Positions 8,240 through 16,806 are shown, counted from the stretch's first letter. The stretch: 25,820 nucleotides of DNA from an uncultured Pelagibacteraceae bacterium (GCA_902578175.1 CACHBY010000010.1:1-25820), one strand, 5' to 3'. Numbers and translations are program-made. The notes: a model not told the origin generated them from the letters alone.

Positions 8240-8730
8240 TGTTAATAATTGGAATTGATCCAGGAATTTCTGGATCTATATGTTTTTTAGAGGATGGAAT
8301 TATCAAAGATGTCCTTGAGATGCCAACAATGACTGAAGGAAAAAAAAATAAAAAACAAGTTAATGGATCTCAAATATTTAATGAAATTTCTTTAAGAATA
8401 AAAACATATGAAAAAAAAAATATTAAAGTGGTCATAGAACAAGTTTCAGCTATGCCAGGCCAAGGGGTAACTAGCATGTTTAATTTTGGTCAATCTTTCG
8501 GAATTTTAAAAGGTATTTGTAGTGCAATGCAGTTGTCAATTTATTTTGTTAGACCAGCAAAGTGGAAAAAATATTTTAATTTAATTAACTCTGAAAAAGA
8601 TGCTAGTAGGACAAGAGCAATTGAAATATTTCCTTATTTTTCATCAAATTTATCCAAAAAAAAAGACTCGAATAAAGCTGATGCGATTCTTATAGCTAGT
8701 TATTTTCATGAAACTTATAAAAATGACTAA
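8239..8730 (+). CDS. ruvC: RuvC-fold Holliday junction nuclease, phage-like subtype
   Basis: A 163-aa RNase H-fold nuclease. The ATG at 8239 is preferred to a TTG one codon earlier, because it overlaps the yebC stop (TGATG) and gives MLIIGIDPG. Acidic residues are Asp7 (GIDPG), Glu67 (VVIEQV) and Asp148 (NKADAILIA), with Asp143 as a possible fourth. The central segment AMPGQGVTSMFNFGQSFG is typical of the RuvC-like proteins of phages and some bacterial genomes. Canonical RuvC has an FFARN-type loop and a DAADALAIA end instead. It sits where ruvC is expected, but ruvA and ruvB do not follow. Role: probably cleavage of branched recombination intermediates. Whether it works with RuvAB is unknown. 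Confidence 0.8.
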   Translation: MLIIGIDPGISGSICFLEDGIIKDVLEMPTMTEGKKNKKQVNGSQIFNEISLRIKTYEKKNIKVVIEQVSAMPGQGVTSMFNFGQSFGILKGICSAMQLSIYFVRPAKWKKYFNLINSEKDASRTRAIEIFPYFSSNLSKKKDSNKADAILIASYFHETYKND

Positions 8731-8783
8731 TCTTTAAATTTACATAGTCAAATTCATGACACAATTAAGTGTGATGAGTGATC

Positions 8784-9458
8784 ATGGAAGCAGATATAGC
8801 CGCAAAAGCAATAGACCTAGGCACAAATACAGATTTTTCACTTTTAAGTTTATTTTTAAAAGCAGATATAGTTGTTAAAGCAGTAATGATTAGTCTAATA
8901 CTTTGTTCAGTATATTCATGGGCTGTGATTATAGAAAAATACAGACTCTTTAAAAAAATAAATAAATCTTCAGAGGAATTTGAGGAAAAATTTTGGAACT
9001 CAAAATCTGCTGAAAATTTTTATAATAGTTTACCAAGCAATTTAGAGGATCCAATGTCTTTAGTATTCCAAAATGCCATGGAAAACTTGCTAAAGAAAAA
9101 ATCCAAAACAAATTTGAGTGAGAGAATGTCAGCCTTCCTTGAGGGGGGAATAGAAAAAGAAATGACAAAAATTGAAAAGGGATTTACATTCTTAGCAACT
9201 GTTGGTTCAACGGCACCATTTATTGGATTGTTCGGAACAGTTTGGGGTATTATGAATTCTTTTCAGTCAATTGCAATTTCAAGAAACACTAGTCTTGCGA
9301 TAGTTGCACCTGGTATAGCTGAAGCATTATTTGCAACTGCGTTGGGACTGTTAGCAGCGATACCTGCCGTAGTTGCTTACAACAAATTTAATACAGACGC
9401 AAAAAAATATTCAGAAAAATTAGAGAATTTTTCAAAAAGATTTTTAACTATAATTTAA
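8784..9458 (+). CDS. tolQ: Tol-Pal system protein TolQ
   Basis: Inner-membrane proton-channel subunit that with TolR energises TolA. The ATG at 8784 is chosen over a GTG two codons earlier because it gives the shorter, usual N-terminus. There are three hydrophobic segments: one near residues 25-45 (AVMISLILCSVYSWAVIIEK), and two in the C-terminal half around GFTFLATVGSTAPFIGLFGTVWGIM and the ALFATALGLLAAIPAVVAYN stretch. These are the conserved MotA/TolQ/ExbB pore helices. Length is 224 aa, normal. The tolR ATG follows its stop codon with no gap. The 53 nt between the nuclease gene and this one contain no clear promoter. Confidence 0.95.
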   Translation: MEADIAAKAIDLGTNTDFSLLSLFLKADIVVKAVMISLILCSVYSWAVIIEKYRLFKKINKSSEEFEEKFWNSKSAENFYNSLPSNLEDPMSLVFQNAMENLLKKKSKTNLSERMSAFLEGGIEKEMTKIEKGFTFLATVGSTAPFIGLFGTVWGIMNSFQSIAISRNTSLAIVAPGIAEALFATALGLLAAIPAVVAYNKFNTDAKKYSEKLENFSKRFLTII

Positions 9459-9875
9459 ATGGCTTTTAAATTAAATCGCTCATCAAAGGAACCAATGAGT
9501 GAGATTAACGTCACTCCTTTTGTAGATGTGATGTTGGTACTATTAATTATATTCATGGTCACAGCACCCCTTTTAACAGTTGGTGTTCAAGTTGATCTAC
9601 CTGAGAGTTCCGCAGATTCTTTGCCTGAGGAAACAGAGCCTTTAACACTTTCTATCAATGCTAAGGGTGAAATTTTTATCCAAGAGTCAAAAGTTGAGTA
9701 TGACAATATAATCGCTAAAGTTTTAGCTGTTTCAAAAAATAGAACTGACACGAGAATATATGTTAGAGGTGATAAAACTATAAACTATGGAAGAGTTTTA
9801 GAGATAATGGGTTTATTATCTGGATCAGGTTTTACAAAGGTTGCACTAATCTCTGAGCCTCTTAAACAAAGGTAG
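9459..9875 (+). CDS. tolR: Tol-Pal system protein TolR
   Basis: A 138-aa ExbD/TolR protein. The sequence MSEINVTPFVDVMLVLLIIF holds the single transmembrane helix with the essential membrane Asp, preceded by a short cytoplasmic tail. A periplasmic domain follows, with VDLPES and the late YGRVLEIMGLLSGSGFTKVALIS segment of the family. With TolQ it forms the proton-driven stator that drives TolA. Its ATG directly follows the tolQ stop and its own stop lies 5 nt before the tolA GTG. Confidence 0.95.
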   Translation: MAFKLNRSSKEPMSEINVTPFVDVMLVLLIIFMVTAPLLTVGVQVDLPESSADSLPEETEPLTLSINAKGEIFIQESKVEYDNIIAKVLAVSKNRTDTRIYVRGDKTINYGRVLEIMGLLSGSGFTKVALISEPLKQR

Positions 9876-9880
9876 CATCA

Positions 9881-10744
9881 GTGAAGAATAGTAGTATAGT
9901 TATATCCTCTGCTTTACACATATCTTTGGTTGTCCTTACAGCCTTAAGTTTGCCTTTTCTCTCAAAAAAACCAATAGACCTTCCACCTATAGTCTCCGTT
10001 GAATTAATTCAAATAGCAGAAGAAACAAATATTCCTTTTGCACCAAAAGCAAAAAAAATTATTGAAAAAGTAAAAGAAAAAGAAAAAAAACTTGTTTCTG
10101 AACAAGCTCCACCCAAAAAGGTAAAAAAAACCAAAACTAAGACCGTTGTTTCAGAAAAAAAAAATAAAATAATAGAAAAACAAAATCCAGAAGCTGTGCC
10201 GTTACCAGAGAAAGAAGTTAAGAAAATAAAGACCAAAGAGGAAAAAAAACAAAATCCAGAAAAAGTTGATAATGAAGTAAAGCAAGTATCTGAGTTTGAA
10301 AAAAAAGATTTATTTGACCCAAATAATATTGCTGCATTGATAGATAAATCAAAAGAAGAAAAAGCAGAAATAGTAAAAACAAATAATGACGTTACTCAAG
10401 ATCAAGTAAGAAATATTGAAAACTCTAAGCTTAGTTTAAGTGAGGAAGATGCTTTAAAAGCTCAAATATTTGGTTGTTGGAGCATCCCTCTGGGTTTGCC
10501 ATATGATGAAAATTTACTAGTTAGAATAAAATTAAAGCTTAAACCAGATGGTTCAGTTACCAAAACTGAAATTTTAGATCATGCTAGAATGAATAAACCT
10601 GGGCAAGGTTTCTATAAAGTCTTAGCAGAAAGTGCTTTAAGAGCAGTAAGATTATGTCAACCTTTGAGAGTTCCAGCATCTGGTTATGAGAGGTGGAAAG
10701 AGTTACAATTAAATTTTGATGCAAGAGAGATGTTAGGAGGTTAG
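9881..10744 (+). CDS. tolA: Tol-Pal system protein TolA
   Basis: A 287-aa periplasm-spanning protein. It has one N-terminal transmembrane segment (about 5-27), then a long Lys/Glu/Pro-rich domain II (about 45-180) with a repeated KQNPE motif, and a C-terminal domain. That domain begins at FGCWSIPLGLPYDENLLVRI and includes LKLKPDGSVTKTEI, the part that contacts TolB and Pal in known systems. The GTG start has AAAGG eight bases upstream. Domain II is low-complexity and evolves quickly, so identity rests on the two ends and the tolQ-R-A-B order. The tolB ATG is 12 nt downstream. Confidence 0.93.
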   Translation: MKNSSIVISSALHISLVVLTALSLPFLSKKPIDLPPIVSVELIQIAEETNIPFAPKAKKIIEKVKEKEKKLVSEQAPPKKVKKTKTKTVVSEKKNKIIEKQNPEAVPLPEKEVKKIKTKEEKKQNPEKVDNEVKQVSEFEKKDLFDPNNIAALIDKSKEEKAEIVKTNNDVTQDQVRNIENSKLSLSEEDALKAQIFGCWSIPLGLPYDENLLVRIKLKLKPDGSVTKTEILDHARMNKPGQGFYKVLAESALRAVRLCQPLRVPASGYERWKELQLNFDAREMLGG

Positions 10745-10756
10745 TATAAATTTTTT

Positions 10757-12097
10757 ATGATAAAAAAACTTATAATTCTTATCTTTGTTTTTATTCCTAT
10801 AAAAGCTTTAGCTTTAATTGAAGTTGATATCACAAGGGGAAACTTAAACCCTCTTCCACTTGCAGTTTCACCATTGTCAATAGATGAAACATCTAGAAAG
10901 AATTTTGAACAAATTTTAGATAAAGAGAACATTGGATCTGAAATATCACTAATTGTTGAAAATAATTTAAGAACCTCAGGTTTATTTAATCCCTTAGATA
11001 AAAAAGCATTTTTACAAGCTCCAGATATAGCAAATTTAAAACCAAGATTTGAGGATTGGAATTTAATTAAAGCTCAAGCTCTTATTACGGGTAAAGTAAA
11101 TTACATTAATGATAAATTAAGAGTTGAGTTTAGACTTTGGGATGTGCTTGCCGCAAAAGAGATGATGGCTTTAGCGTTTACAACTGTACCAACAAATTGG
11201 AGAAGAGTTGGGCATATCATATCAGATAAAGTTTATGAGAGATTAACAGGTGAAAAAGGATATTTTGATACAAGAATAATTTATGTAGCAGAAGAAGGAC
11301 CAAAAACGCAAAGAATAAAAAAATTAGCTATCATGGATCAAGATGGTGCTAATAATAAATTTCTAACTTTAGGAAATGAACTTGTGCTCACTCCAAGATT
11401 TAACCCTGCAAGCCAAATGGTTACGTATTTATCTTATTTTAAAAATATGCCACGAGTTTATCTTTTAGATATTGAAACAGGTACACAAGAAGTTGTTGGA
11501 GATTTTCCTGGAATGACGTTTGCTCCTAGATTTTCACCTGATGGAAAAAAAATAATCATGAGTTTTGCAAAAGATGGTAAGTCAGATATTTATACAATGA
11601 ATTTAGAAACCCGTTTAGTTGAGAGAATAACAAATCATCCTTCAATTGATACATCACCTTCATATTCTCCAGATGGAAAATATATAACTTTTAATTCTGA
11701 TAGAAGTGGTTACCAACAAATTTATGTAATGAAAAATGACGGGAGTGATGTAAAAAGAATTTCATTTGGGAATGGTTTGTATGGGACACCAGTTTGGTCT
11801 CCTAGAGGTGATTTAATTGCATTTACAAAATTACATAAAGGAAAGTTTTATATTGGTGTGATGCGAACAGATGGAACTGGTGAAAGATTATTAACTGAAA
11901 ACTATTATCAAGAGGCCCCATCTTGGTCACCTAATGGAAGAGTCTTAATATTTTATAGAGAAACAAAAACCAATTCTAAAGGTGAAGGTTTTTCTGCTAA
12001 ATTGTGGTCTATTGATTTAACTGGTTATAATGAAAGATTGATTAAAACCGAGACAGATGCATCTGACCCATCTTGGTCGTCTTTATTAAGTAATTAA
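10757..12097 (+). CDS. tolB: Tol-Pal system beta-propeller protein TolB
   Basis: A 446-aa periplasmic protein. Residues 1-18 or so form a signal peptide ([17 protein letters not shown]). The N-terminal domain runs to about 165. A beta-propeller follows, with repeated blades of the form PxFSPDGKxIx[48 protein letters not shown] and [15 protein letters not shown]. The protein ends in SDPSWSSLL. TolB links Pal in the outer membrane with TolA. It is the last gene before a 106-nt gap that may carry a separate promoter for pal. Confidence 0.96.
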   Translation: MIKKLIILIFVFIPIKALALIEVDITRGNLNPLPLAVSPLSIDETSRKNFEQILDKENIGSEISLIVENNLRTSGLFNPLDKKAFLQAPDIANLKPRFEDWNLIKAQALITGKVNYINDKLRVEFRLWDVLAAKEMMALAFTTVPTNWRRVGHIISDKVYERLTGEKGYFDTRIIYVAEEGPKTQRIKKLAIMDQDGANNKFLTLGNELVLTPRFNPASQMVTYLSYFKNMPRVYLLDIETGTQEVVGDFPGMTFAPRFSPDGKKIIMSFAKDGKSDIYTMNLETRLVERITNHPSIDTSPSYSPDGKYITFNSDRSGYQQIYVMKNDGSDVKRISFGNGLYGTPVWSPRGDLIAFTKLHKGKFYIGVMRTDGTGERLLTENYYQEAPSWSPNGRVLIFYRETKTNSKGEGFSAKLWSIDLTGYNERLIKTETDASDPSWSSLLSN

Positions 12098-12129
12098 TAT
12101 AAATTTATCCTTGAATAAGGTGAAATTTC

Positions 12130-12156
12130 TTGATTTTTTCGGTTGAAACATCTAAT
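12130..12156 (+). promoter_or_regulatory. Possible promoter before pal
   Basis: TTGATT at 12130-12135 and TCTAAT at 12151-12156 resemble -35 and -10 boxes, but the 15-nt spacing is short. They lie in the only long gap of the tol cluster, where a separate promoter for the abundant lipoprotein Pal would make sense. Confidence 0.3.
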
Positions 12157-12190
12157 TAGTTGTGAAAAAGATAGTATTTGAAAAAGCAGC

Positions 12191-12196
12191 AAGGAG
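12191..12196 (+). promoter_or_regulatory. Strong Shine-Dalgarno sequence fixing the pal start
   Basis: AAGGAG lies seven bases before the ATG at 12204. It is the best ribosome binding site in the window and shows that Pal starts at 12204 and not at an in-frame GTG at 12162. Confidence 0.85.
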
Positions 12197-12203
12197 CAAA
12201 TTA

Positions 12204-12761
12204 ATGAGATTAAACAAAATTTTAAAAAATGCGTTACTAGTTATTTCTGCTGGAATAATTTTAACAGCTTGTGCAACTAAAAAAGAAGTAGCTGTAGAAG
12301 CACCGAAAAAAGAAGAAACAAAAAAAGAAGAAACAAAAAAAGAAGAAGTAACTAAAATTGAAAAAATTGCAGGTCAAATGCAAGGTGATGTTTACGTTGG
12401 AACTGATAGCGTAAAATATTTAGCAGATGGTGTTGCAGACAGAGTATTCTTTGCAACAAACGAATCTATATTAACAACAGCTTCGAGAGAAACTTTAAGA
12501 GCTCAAGCTGCTTGGTTAAGAGCAAATTCTAACATTACTGTAGTCTTAGAAGGTCATGCAGACGAAAGAGGAACAAGAGAATATAACTTAGCACTGGGCG
12601 AAAGAAGAGCTAATGCTGCAAAAGATTATTTAATGACTTATGGTGTTTCATCTGACAGAATTACAGTAATCAGTTATGGTAAAGAGAGACCAGTTGATTC
12701 AGGTTCAAATCCTTTAGCTTGGTCGAAAAATAGAAGATCAGTAACTGTTAAAGCAAACTAA
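12204..12761 (+). CDS. pal: Peptidoglycan-associated lipoprotein Pal
   Basis: An outer-membrane lipoprotein of 185 aa that binds peptidoglycan and TolB. The start at 12204 is set by the strong AAGGAG and leaves a normal lipoprotein signal with lipobox LTAC and Cys23. A charged linker follows with KKEET repeated. The OmpA-like domain starts near FFATNESILT and contains LEGHADERGTREYNLALGERRA, the peptidoglycan-binding signature with its conserved Asp and Arg, and ends WSKNRRSVTV. A strong terminator follows the stop codon. The 15-nt in-frame tandem repeat in the linker at 12306-12350 is unusual for this dense genome. Confidence 0.96.
   Translation: MRLNKILKNALLVISAGIILTACATKKEVAVEAPKKEETKKEETKKEEVTKIEKIAGQMQGDVYVGTDSVKYLADGVADRVFFATNESILTTASRETLRAQAAWLRANSNITVVLEGHADERGTREYNLALGERRANAAKDYLMTYGVSSDRITVISYGKERPVDSGSNPLAWSKNRRSVTVKAN
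12306..12350 (+). repeat. 15-bp in-frame tandem repeat in the pal linker
   Basis: Three successive 15-nt units encode KKEET, KKEET and KKEEV just after the lipoprotein Cys. The first two are identical, and the third differs only in its last codon. The unit length keeps the frame, so copy number could vary between strains and change the length of the tether between the outer membrane and the OmpA-like domain. Confidence 0.85.
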
Positions 12762-12771
12762 AGAATTTTTT

Positions 12772-12815
12772 AAAAAAGACCCTAAAAGTTTTTGGATTTT
12801 TAGGGTCTTTTTTTT
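12772..12815 (+). terminator. Rho-independent terminator after pal
   Basis: A perfect inverted repeat has arms at 12772-12787 and 12798-12813, with core GACCCTAAAA paired to TTTTAGGGTC and a 10-nt loop. A run of eight T ends at 12815. It begins 10 nt after the pal stop and is the clearest terminator in the window. Since the flanking A and T runs also pair, it could work in both directions. Confidence 0.9.
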
Positions 12816-12822
12816 GCCTTTA

Positions 12823-12828
12823 TATAAT
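12823..12828 (+). promoter_or_regulatory. Consensus -10 box between pal terminator and ybgF
   Basis: A perfect TATAAT lies 14 nt before the ybgF ATG, directly after the terminator. The -35 position falls in the terminator stem, where TTAGGG is only a weak match. If used, transcription would begin about 7-8 nt before the ATG, giving a nearly leaderless message. No Shine-Dalgarno sequence is present. Confidence 0.4.
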
Positions 12829-12842
12829 CATATAAAAAACTA

Positions 12843-13847
12843 ATGAGATCATTCTTTAGGTCAACTTTATTTAGTTTAATATTAATATTAAATTTTCTTT
12901 TTTCAGGAAATGTTTACTCAGATAATCACAATATTTATGAAATATTAGATTTAATTAAAAAAGACTTAAAAACTCTTGAAAGAGCTGTTTACTCAGGTTC
13001 AATTGAAATTGAGGGAAATTCAAATAATGAAACAATATCAAATCTTGATAATAACTCTGAAGATGTATTGACAAGGCATTTACTAAAGTTATCAGAGGTA
13101 GAAGAGCAGTTTAGAGAACTTACTAATAAGTTTGAGGAAATTAATTTTAAGCTTGATAAACTTTCAAATAGAGTATCCAAGCTACAGTCTGATAATCAGA
13201 TAAGGTTTCAAGATATAGAAAATGATTTAAGTTCCGTTAATGTAATCGAAGGTAATCAACAATTGAGTTATGCACCTAAAATTGAAAAGCAAATACTTCC
13301 TGGAAGCTCACAGCCCCAAGACTTAGGCACAATTTCTTATAAAGATATGGAAACTTCCGAGAAGAACCAACAAATTCAATCAGTTGATACAACAGCTTCT
13401 ATTGTAGAAGAAACTTTTCAAGCAGAAGATAAAATTTTACCAATAAATTTAACTCCAAAAGAACAATATGAATTTGCAACTAGTTTTTTAAAAGTTGGAG
13501 ATTACAGCACAGCTGAAAGAGCTTTTAGAGAATTTGTCTTATCAAACCCTGAAGATGAATTAGCGGGTAGCGCCCAATATTGGTATGCTGAAACTTTTAG
13601 AATAAGACAACTTTATACTGATGCGGCTTCAGCTTATCTTGAAGGATATCAAAAATATCCAAAAGGTAAGAAAGCTCCAATAAATTTATTAAAACTTGGA
13701 GTTTCAATGGTACAAATTGGTGAAAAAGATCAGGGTTGCAAAATGATTAATGGTGTAGAGTTACAATATCCAAATGCAAACCAATCTGTAATACAAAAAG
13801 CAAAATATGAGTCTAAAAAATTTGAATGCGTCAAGCAAGATTCATAA
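12843..13847 (+). CDS. cpoB: Cell division coordinator CpoB (YbgF)
   Basis: A 334-aa periplasmic protein, usually encoded right after pal. Residues 1-26 or so form a signal peptide ending near VYS. A coiled-coil segment follows (about 75-135: LLKLSEVEEQFRELTNKFEE and on), matching the trimerisation part of YbgF. After a variable linker come C-terminal tetratricopeptide repeats (about 205-330) with EQYEFATSFLKVGDYSTAERAF and SAQYWYAETFRIRQLYTDAA. In E. coli the protein tunes peptidoglycan synthesis against Tol-driven constriction. The terminator before it and a perfect -10 box suggest it is transcribed apart from pal. Its last 41 nt overlap tilS. Confidence 0.92.
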   Translation: MRSFFRSTLFSLILILNFLFSGNVYSDNHNIYEILDLIKKDLKTLERAVYSGSIEIEGNSNNETISNLDNNSEDVLTRHLLKLSEVEEQFRELTNKFEEINFKLDKLSNRVSKLQSDNQIRFQDIENDLSSVNVIEGNQQLSYAPKIEKQILPGSSQPQDLGTISYKDMETSEKNQQIQSVDTTASIVEETFQAEDKILPINLTPKEQYEFATSFLKVGDYSTAERAFREFVLSNPEDELAGSAQYWYAETFRIRQLYTDAASAYLEGYQKYPKGKKAPINLLKLGVSMVQIGEKDQGCKMINGVELQYPNANQSVIQKAKYESKKFECVKQDS

Positions 13848-14829
13848 ACACCTTTTTGATAAGTTAAAAGATAAAAGAATTTATAAAATCTATAATAAAT
13901 TTGAAAAAAATTTACATTTAAATAATAATTTTACAGTTGCTGTATCAGGAGGCGCTGATAGCCTGGCTTTAGCTTTTTTCTCAAAAATTTATTCAATTAA
14001 AAAATCTTTAAAAGTTAAATATTTTCTAGTTGATCATAAATTGAGAACCAATTCATCTGTGGAAGCTTTATTTGTAAAAAACCTGTTAAAAAATTTTTCT
14101 ATTGATTTAGATATTTTAAGATGGAATGGGGAAAAGCCCAAAAGTAATATTCAATCTCTCGCAAGAAAAAAAAGATATAATATTTTAATCAATCAATCAA
14201 AAAAGTACGAAATTAATCATATTTTATTTGGTCATCATGAAGATGATGTTTATGAAAATTTTTTTATAAGGCTTTTAAGAGGCAGTGGTTTAAAAGGGAT
14301 CGTATCTTTAGACAAAAAAACTTCAATTAACAAAGTAAATATTTTAAGACCTTTAATACAAATTGAAAAAAAGGATTTAATCTACATTTCTAAAAAAGTA
14401 TTTAATAATTATGTAGAAGACCCATCAAATGAAAATGAAATTTTTACAAGAGTAAGAATAAGAAATTTAATTAAAAATCTTGAGAATGAAGGTTTAGATA
14501 AAAATAAATTTAAATTATCAATTCAGAATTTAAAAAGTGTTGACCAATCAATCCAGTTCTTTTGTGAAAAAAACTTAAGAGAAAATTCGATTATTTGTCA
14601 CAATAAAGTTGTTTTGAACGAAGAATTTTTTAATTTTCCTCAAGAAGTTTTGTTCAGGTCATTTTCACAGATTTTACAGTTAGTCGGAAAAAAATACTTT
14701 CCACCTAGGGGTAAAAAAATTGTAAATATTTTAGAAAATCTAGAAAATAAGATTACTTTTAAAACTACACTTGGAAATTGTGTTATAAAAAAAATTAATA
14801 GAACTGTGATTGTACATAAAGAGCGTTAA
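13807..14829 (+). CDS. tilS: tRNA(Ile)-lysidine synthase
   Basis: Attaches lysine to C34 of the tRNA-Ile with anticodon CAU so that it reads AUA, a very common codon in AT-rich genomes such as this. The PP-loop SGGADS is at 47-52, followed by YFLVDHKLR, SIQSLAR-like NIQSLARKKRYNIL, and the HHEDD motif typical of the family. At 340 aa it is on the short side, with a reduced C-terminal domain. The ATG at 13807 lies inside cpoB (41 nt overlap); a TTG at 13819 is an alternative. The order pal-ybgF-tilS-ftsH is characteristic of alphaproteobacteria. Confidence 0.94.
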   Translation: MSLKNLNASSKIHKHLFDKLKDKRIYKIYNKFEKNLHLNNNFTVAVSGGADSLALAFFSKIYSIKKSLKVKYFLVDHKLRTNSSVEALFVKNLLKNFSIDLDILRWNGEKPKSNIQSLARKKRYNILINQSKKYEINHILFGHHEDDVYENFFIRLLRGSGLKGIVSLDKKTSINKVNILRPLIQIEKKDLIYISKKVFNNYVEDPSNENEIFTRVRIRNLIKNLENEGLDKNKFKLSIQNLKSVDQSIQFFCEKNLRENSIICHNKVVLNEEFFNFPQEVLFRSFSQILQLVGKKYFPPRGKKIVNILENLENKITFKTTLGNCVIKKINRTVIVHKER

Positions 14830-14857
14830 TATCGTGAAATTTGCAGTTATTTTGTCA

Positions 14858-14885
14858 CTTGTTTAATTTACAATAATTCTTATCT
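14858..14885 (+). promoter_or_regulatory. Candidate sigma-32 (heat-shock) promoter of ftsH
   Basis: CTTG at 14858-14861 is followed after exactly 17 nt by CTTATCT at 14879-14885. This matches the alphaproteobacterial heat-shock promoter form as I recall it, CTTG-N17/18-CYTAT-T. The -10 element ends 7 nt before the ftsH ATG, so the transcript would start at or within a base or two of the start codon. FtsH is a known heat-shock protease, and rpoH lies in this window. The match is by eye in AT-rich DNA, so chance agreement is possible. Confidence 0.5.
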
Positions 14886-14892
14886 TATTAAC

Positions 14893-16800
14893 ATGAATCT
14901 AAAAAATCTTGCTATGTGGGGGATAATAGTTTTCTTAACTATTGGTCTTTATAATATGTTTAAAAATCCTCAATCAAATATCAGGGGAGGAAATCAAATA
15001 ATATTTTCAGATTTTTTAACTTCAGTTGAAAATGGAGAAATTCTAAAGGTAGAGATACAAGGAAACAATATCAAAGGTGTTTACTCAAATGGAAACTCCT
15101 TTTCTACTTATGCCCCAAATGATCCTAACTTAATAGAAAAATTATCAGATAAAGGTGTGAGCATTTCTGCAGCTCCATTAGAGGAAAAAATGCCTTCATT
15201 ATTTGGTGTATTACTTTCTTGGTTCCCTATGCTTTTATTAATTGCTGTATGGATCTTTTTTATGCGACAGATGCAAGGTGGAAAAGGTGGAGCGATGGGA
15301 TTTGGCAAGTCAAAAGCCAAAATGATGAATGAACTTAAAGGTAAAGTAACATTCAATGATGTTGCTGGAGTAGAAGAGGCAAAAGAAGAGGTAGAAGAAA
15401 TTGTCGAATTTTTAAAAGATCCTAAAAAATTTAGTAGACTTGGCGGAAAGATACCAAGAGGTGCTTTGCTTGTAGGACCACCGGGTACGGGAAAAACTTT
15501 ATTAGCAAGAGCTATTGCAGGTGAAGCAGGAGTTCCTTTCTTTACTATATCAGGTTCAGATTTTGTTGAAATGTTTGTAGGTGTTGGTGCATCTAGAGTA
15601 AGGGATATGTTTGAACAAGGTAAAAAAAATTCTCCTTGTATTATATTTATTGACGAAATTGATGCAGTTGGAAGAAGTAGAGGTGCAGGCTTAGGTGGTG
15701 GTAATGATGAAAGAGAGCAAACATTAAACCAATTGTTAGTAGAAATGGATGGTTTCGATACCAATGAAGGAGTTATCATAATTGCAGCAACAAATAGGCC
15801 TGATGTACTTGATCCTGCATTATTGAGACCTGGAAGATTTGACAGACAGGTAGTTGTTTCCAATCCAGATATTATTGGAAGAGAAAAAATTTTAAAAGTC
15901 CATGTGAAAAAAATTAAGATGGCACCAGATGTTAATCTAAGAACTATTGCAAGAGGAACTCCAGGCTTCTCTGGAGCAGACTTAGCTAACTTAGTCAATG
16001 AAGCTGCCTTATTAGCGGCTAGAAAGAACAAAAGAATTGTAACCTTATTAGAATTTGAAGAAGCAAAAGATAAAGTAATGATGGGTGCTGAAAGAAGATC
16101 AATGGTTATGACTGAAGATGAAAAAAAACTTACTGCTTACCACGAAGGTGGTCATGCTTTAGTCTCATTTAATATGCCTAGTTATGATCCAATTCATAAA
16201 GCCACAATTATACCTAGAGGAAGAGCGCTTGGAATGGTTATGAATCTACCAGAAAGAGATAAGCATGGATATTCAATCAAATATCTAAAAGCAAGACTGG
16301 CAGTGTGTTTTGGCGGAAGAGTTGCAGAAGAATTAATTTTTGGAAAAGACAACATATCAACAGGAGCAGGTGGAGGAAATGGTTCAGATATCAATCAAGC
16401 CACTCAACTTGCAAGAGCAATGGTAACTAAATATGGTATGAGTGAAGAAATGGGCCCAGTTGAATACGGAGAAAATCAAGAGGAAGTTTTCTTAGGTAGA
16501 TCGGTTACTCAAACGCAATCAGTTTCAGAGGAAGTTGCTCAAAAAATTGATAAGGAGATTAGAAAGCTTGTGGATGAAGGATATAATCAAGCCAAGAAAA
16601 TTTTAACTGAGAAAATAGATGATTTACATAAAATTGCTAAAGCTTTAATCACTTACGAAACTTTAACAGGTGAAGAAATTGAAAACATAATTAATAAAAA
16701 CTTGTATCCAAAAGATAAAATTTTAGAAAATCAAGACTCAAAAGATGATCATGACTCAGCTTTAGGAGCTATGGGTCTAAAACCAAAAATTGTTCATTAA
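14893..16800 (+). CDS. ftsH: ATP-dependent zinc metalloprotease FtsH
   Basis: Membrane-bound AAA+ protease of 635 aa that removes misfolded membrane proteins and, in E. coli, degrades sigma-32. It has two transmembrane segments (about 6-22 and 103-124) around a periplasmic domain. Walker A GPPGTGKT is at 195-202, Walker B IIFIDEID at 250-257, the second region of homology includes [20 protein letters not shown], and the zinc site HEGGH is at 417-421 (most relatives have HEAGH). The distal metal ligand region GSDINQAT is preceded by a Gly-rich GAGGGNG insertion. The ATG at 14893 is preceded by a likely heat-shock promoter and no Shine-Dalgarno sequence. folP starts 6 nt after the stop. Confidence 0.98.
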   Translation: MNLKNLAMWGIIVFLTIGLYNMFKNPQSNIRGGNQIIFSDFLTSVENGEILKVEIQGNNIKGVYSNGNSFSTYAPNDPNLIEKLSDKGVSISAAPLEEKMPSLFGVLLSWFPMLLLIAVWIFFMRQMQGGKGGAMGFGKSKAKMMNELKGKVTFNDVAGVEEAKEEVEEIVEFLKDPKKFSRLGGKIPRGALLVGPPGTGKTLLARAIAGEAGVPFFTISGSDFVEMFVGVGASRVRDMFEQGKKNSPCIIFIDEIDAVGRSRGAGLGGGNDEREQTLNQLLVEMDGFDTNEGVIIIAATNRPDVLDPALLRPGRFDRQVVVSNPDIIGREKILKVHVKKIKMAPDVNLRTIARGTPGFSGADLANLVNEAALLAARKNKRIVTLLEFEEAKDKVMMGAERRSMVMTEDEKKLTAYHEGGHALVSFNMPSYDPIHKATIIPRGRALGMVMNLPERDKHGYSIKYLKARLAVCFGGRVAEELIFGKDNISTGAGGGNGSDINQATQLARAMVTKYGMSEEMGPVEYGENQEEVFLGRSVTQTQSVSEEVAQKIDKEIRKLVDEGYNQAKKILTEKIDDLHKIAKALITYETLTGEEIENIINKNLYPKDKILENQDSKDDHDSALGAMGLKPKIVH

Positions 16801-16806
16801 TTTATA

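Noticed and set aside
8731..8783. A promoter for the tol operon in the gap before tolQ
   Set aside because: No -35/-10 pair with acceptable spacing was found; the operon may be read through from the ymdB-yebC-ruvC run.
10009..10300. Repeat-like Lys/Glu-rich stretch in tolA as a mobile or CRISPR-like repeat
   Set aside because: It is ordinary low-complexity TolA domain II with no regular unit or spacing.
12162..12203. An N-terminal extension of Pal from a GTG at 12162
   Set aside because: The strong AAGGAG and the lipoprotein signal both point to the ATG at 12204; the extension would spoil the signal peptide.
15108..16031. A 307-codon open frame antisense to ftsH
   Set aside because: It lies wholly inside the highly conserved ftsH gene, is rich in Pro, Ser and Thr as expected for a mirror frame of Gly/Glu/Lys-rich coding sequence, and has no recognisable motif.
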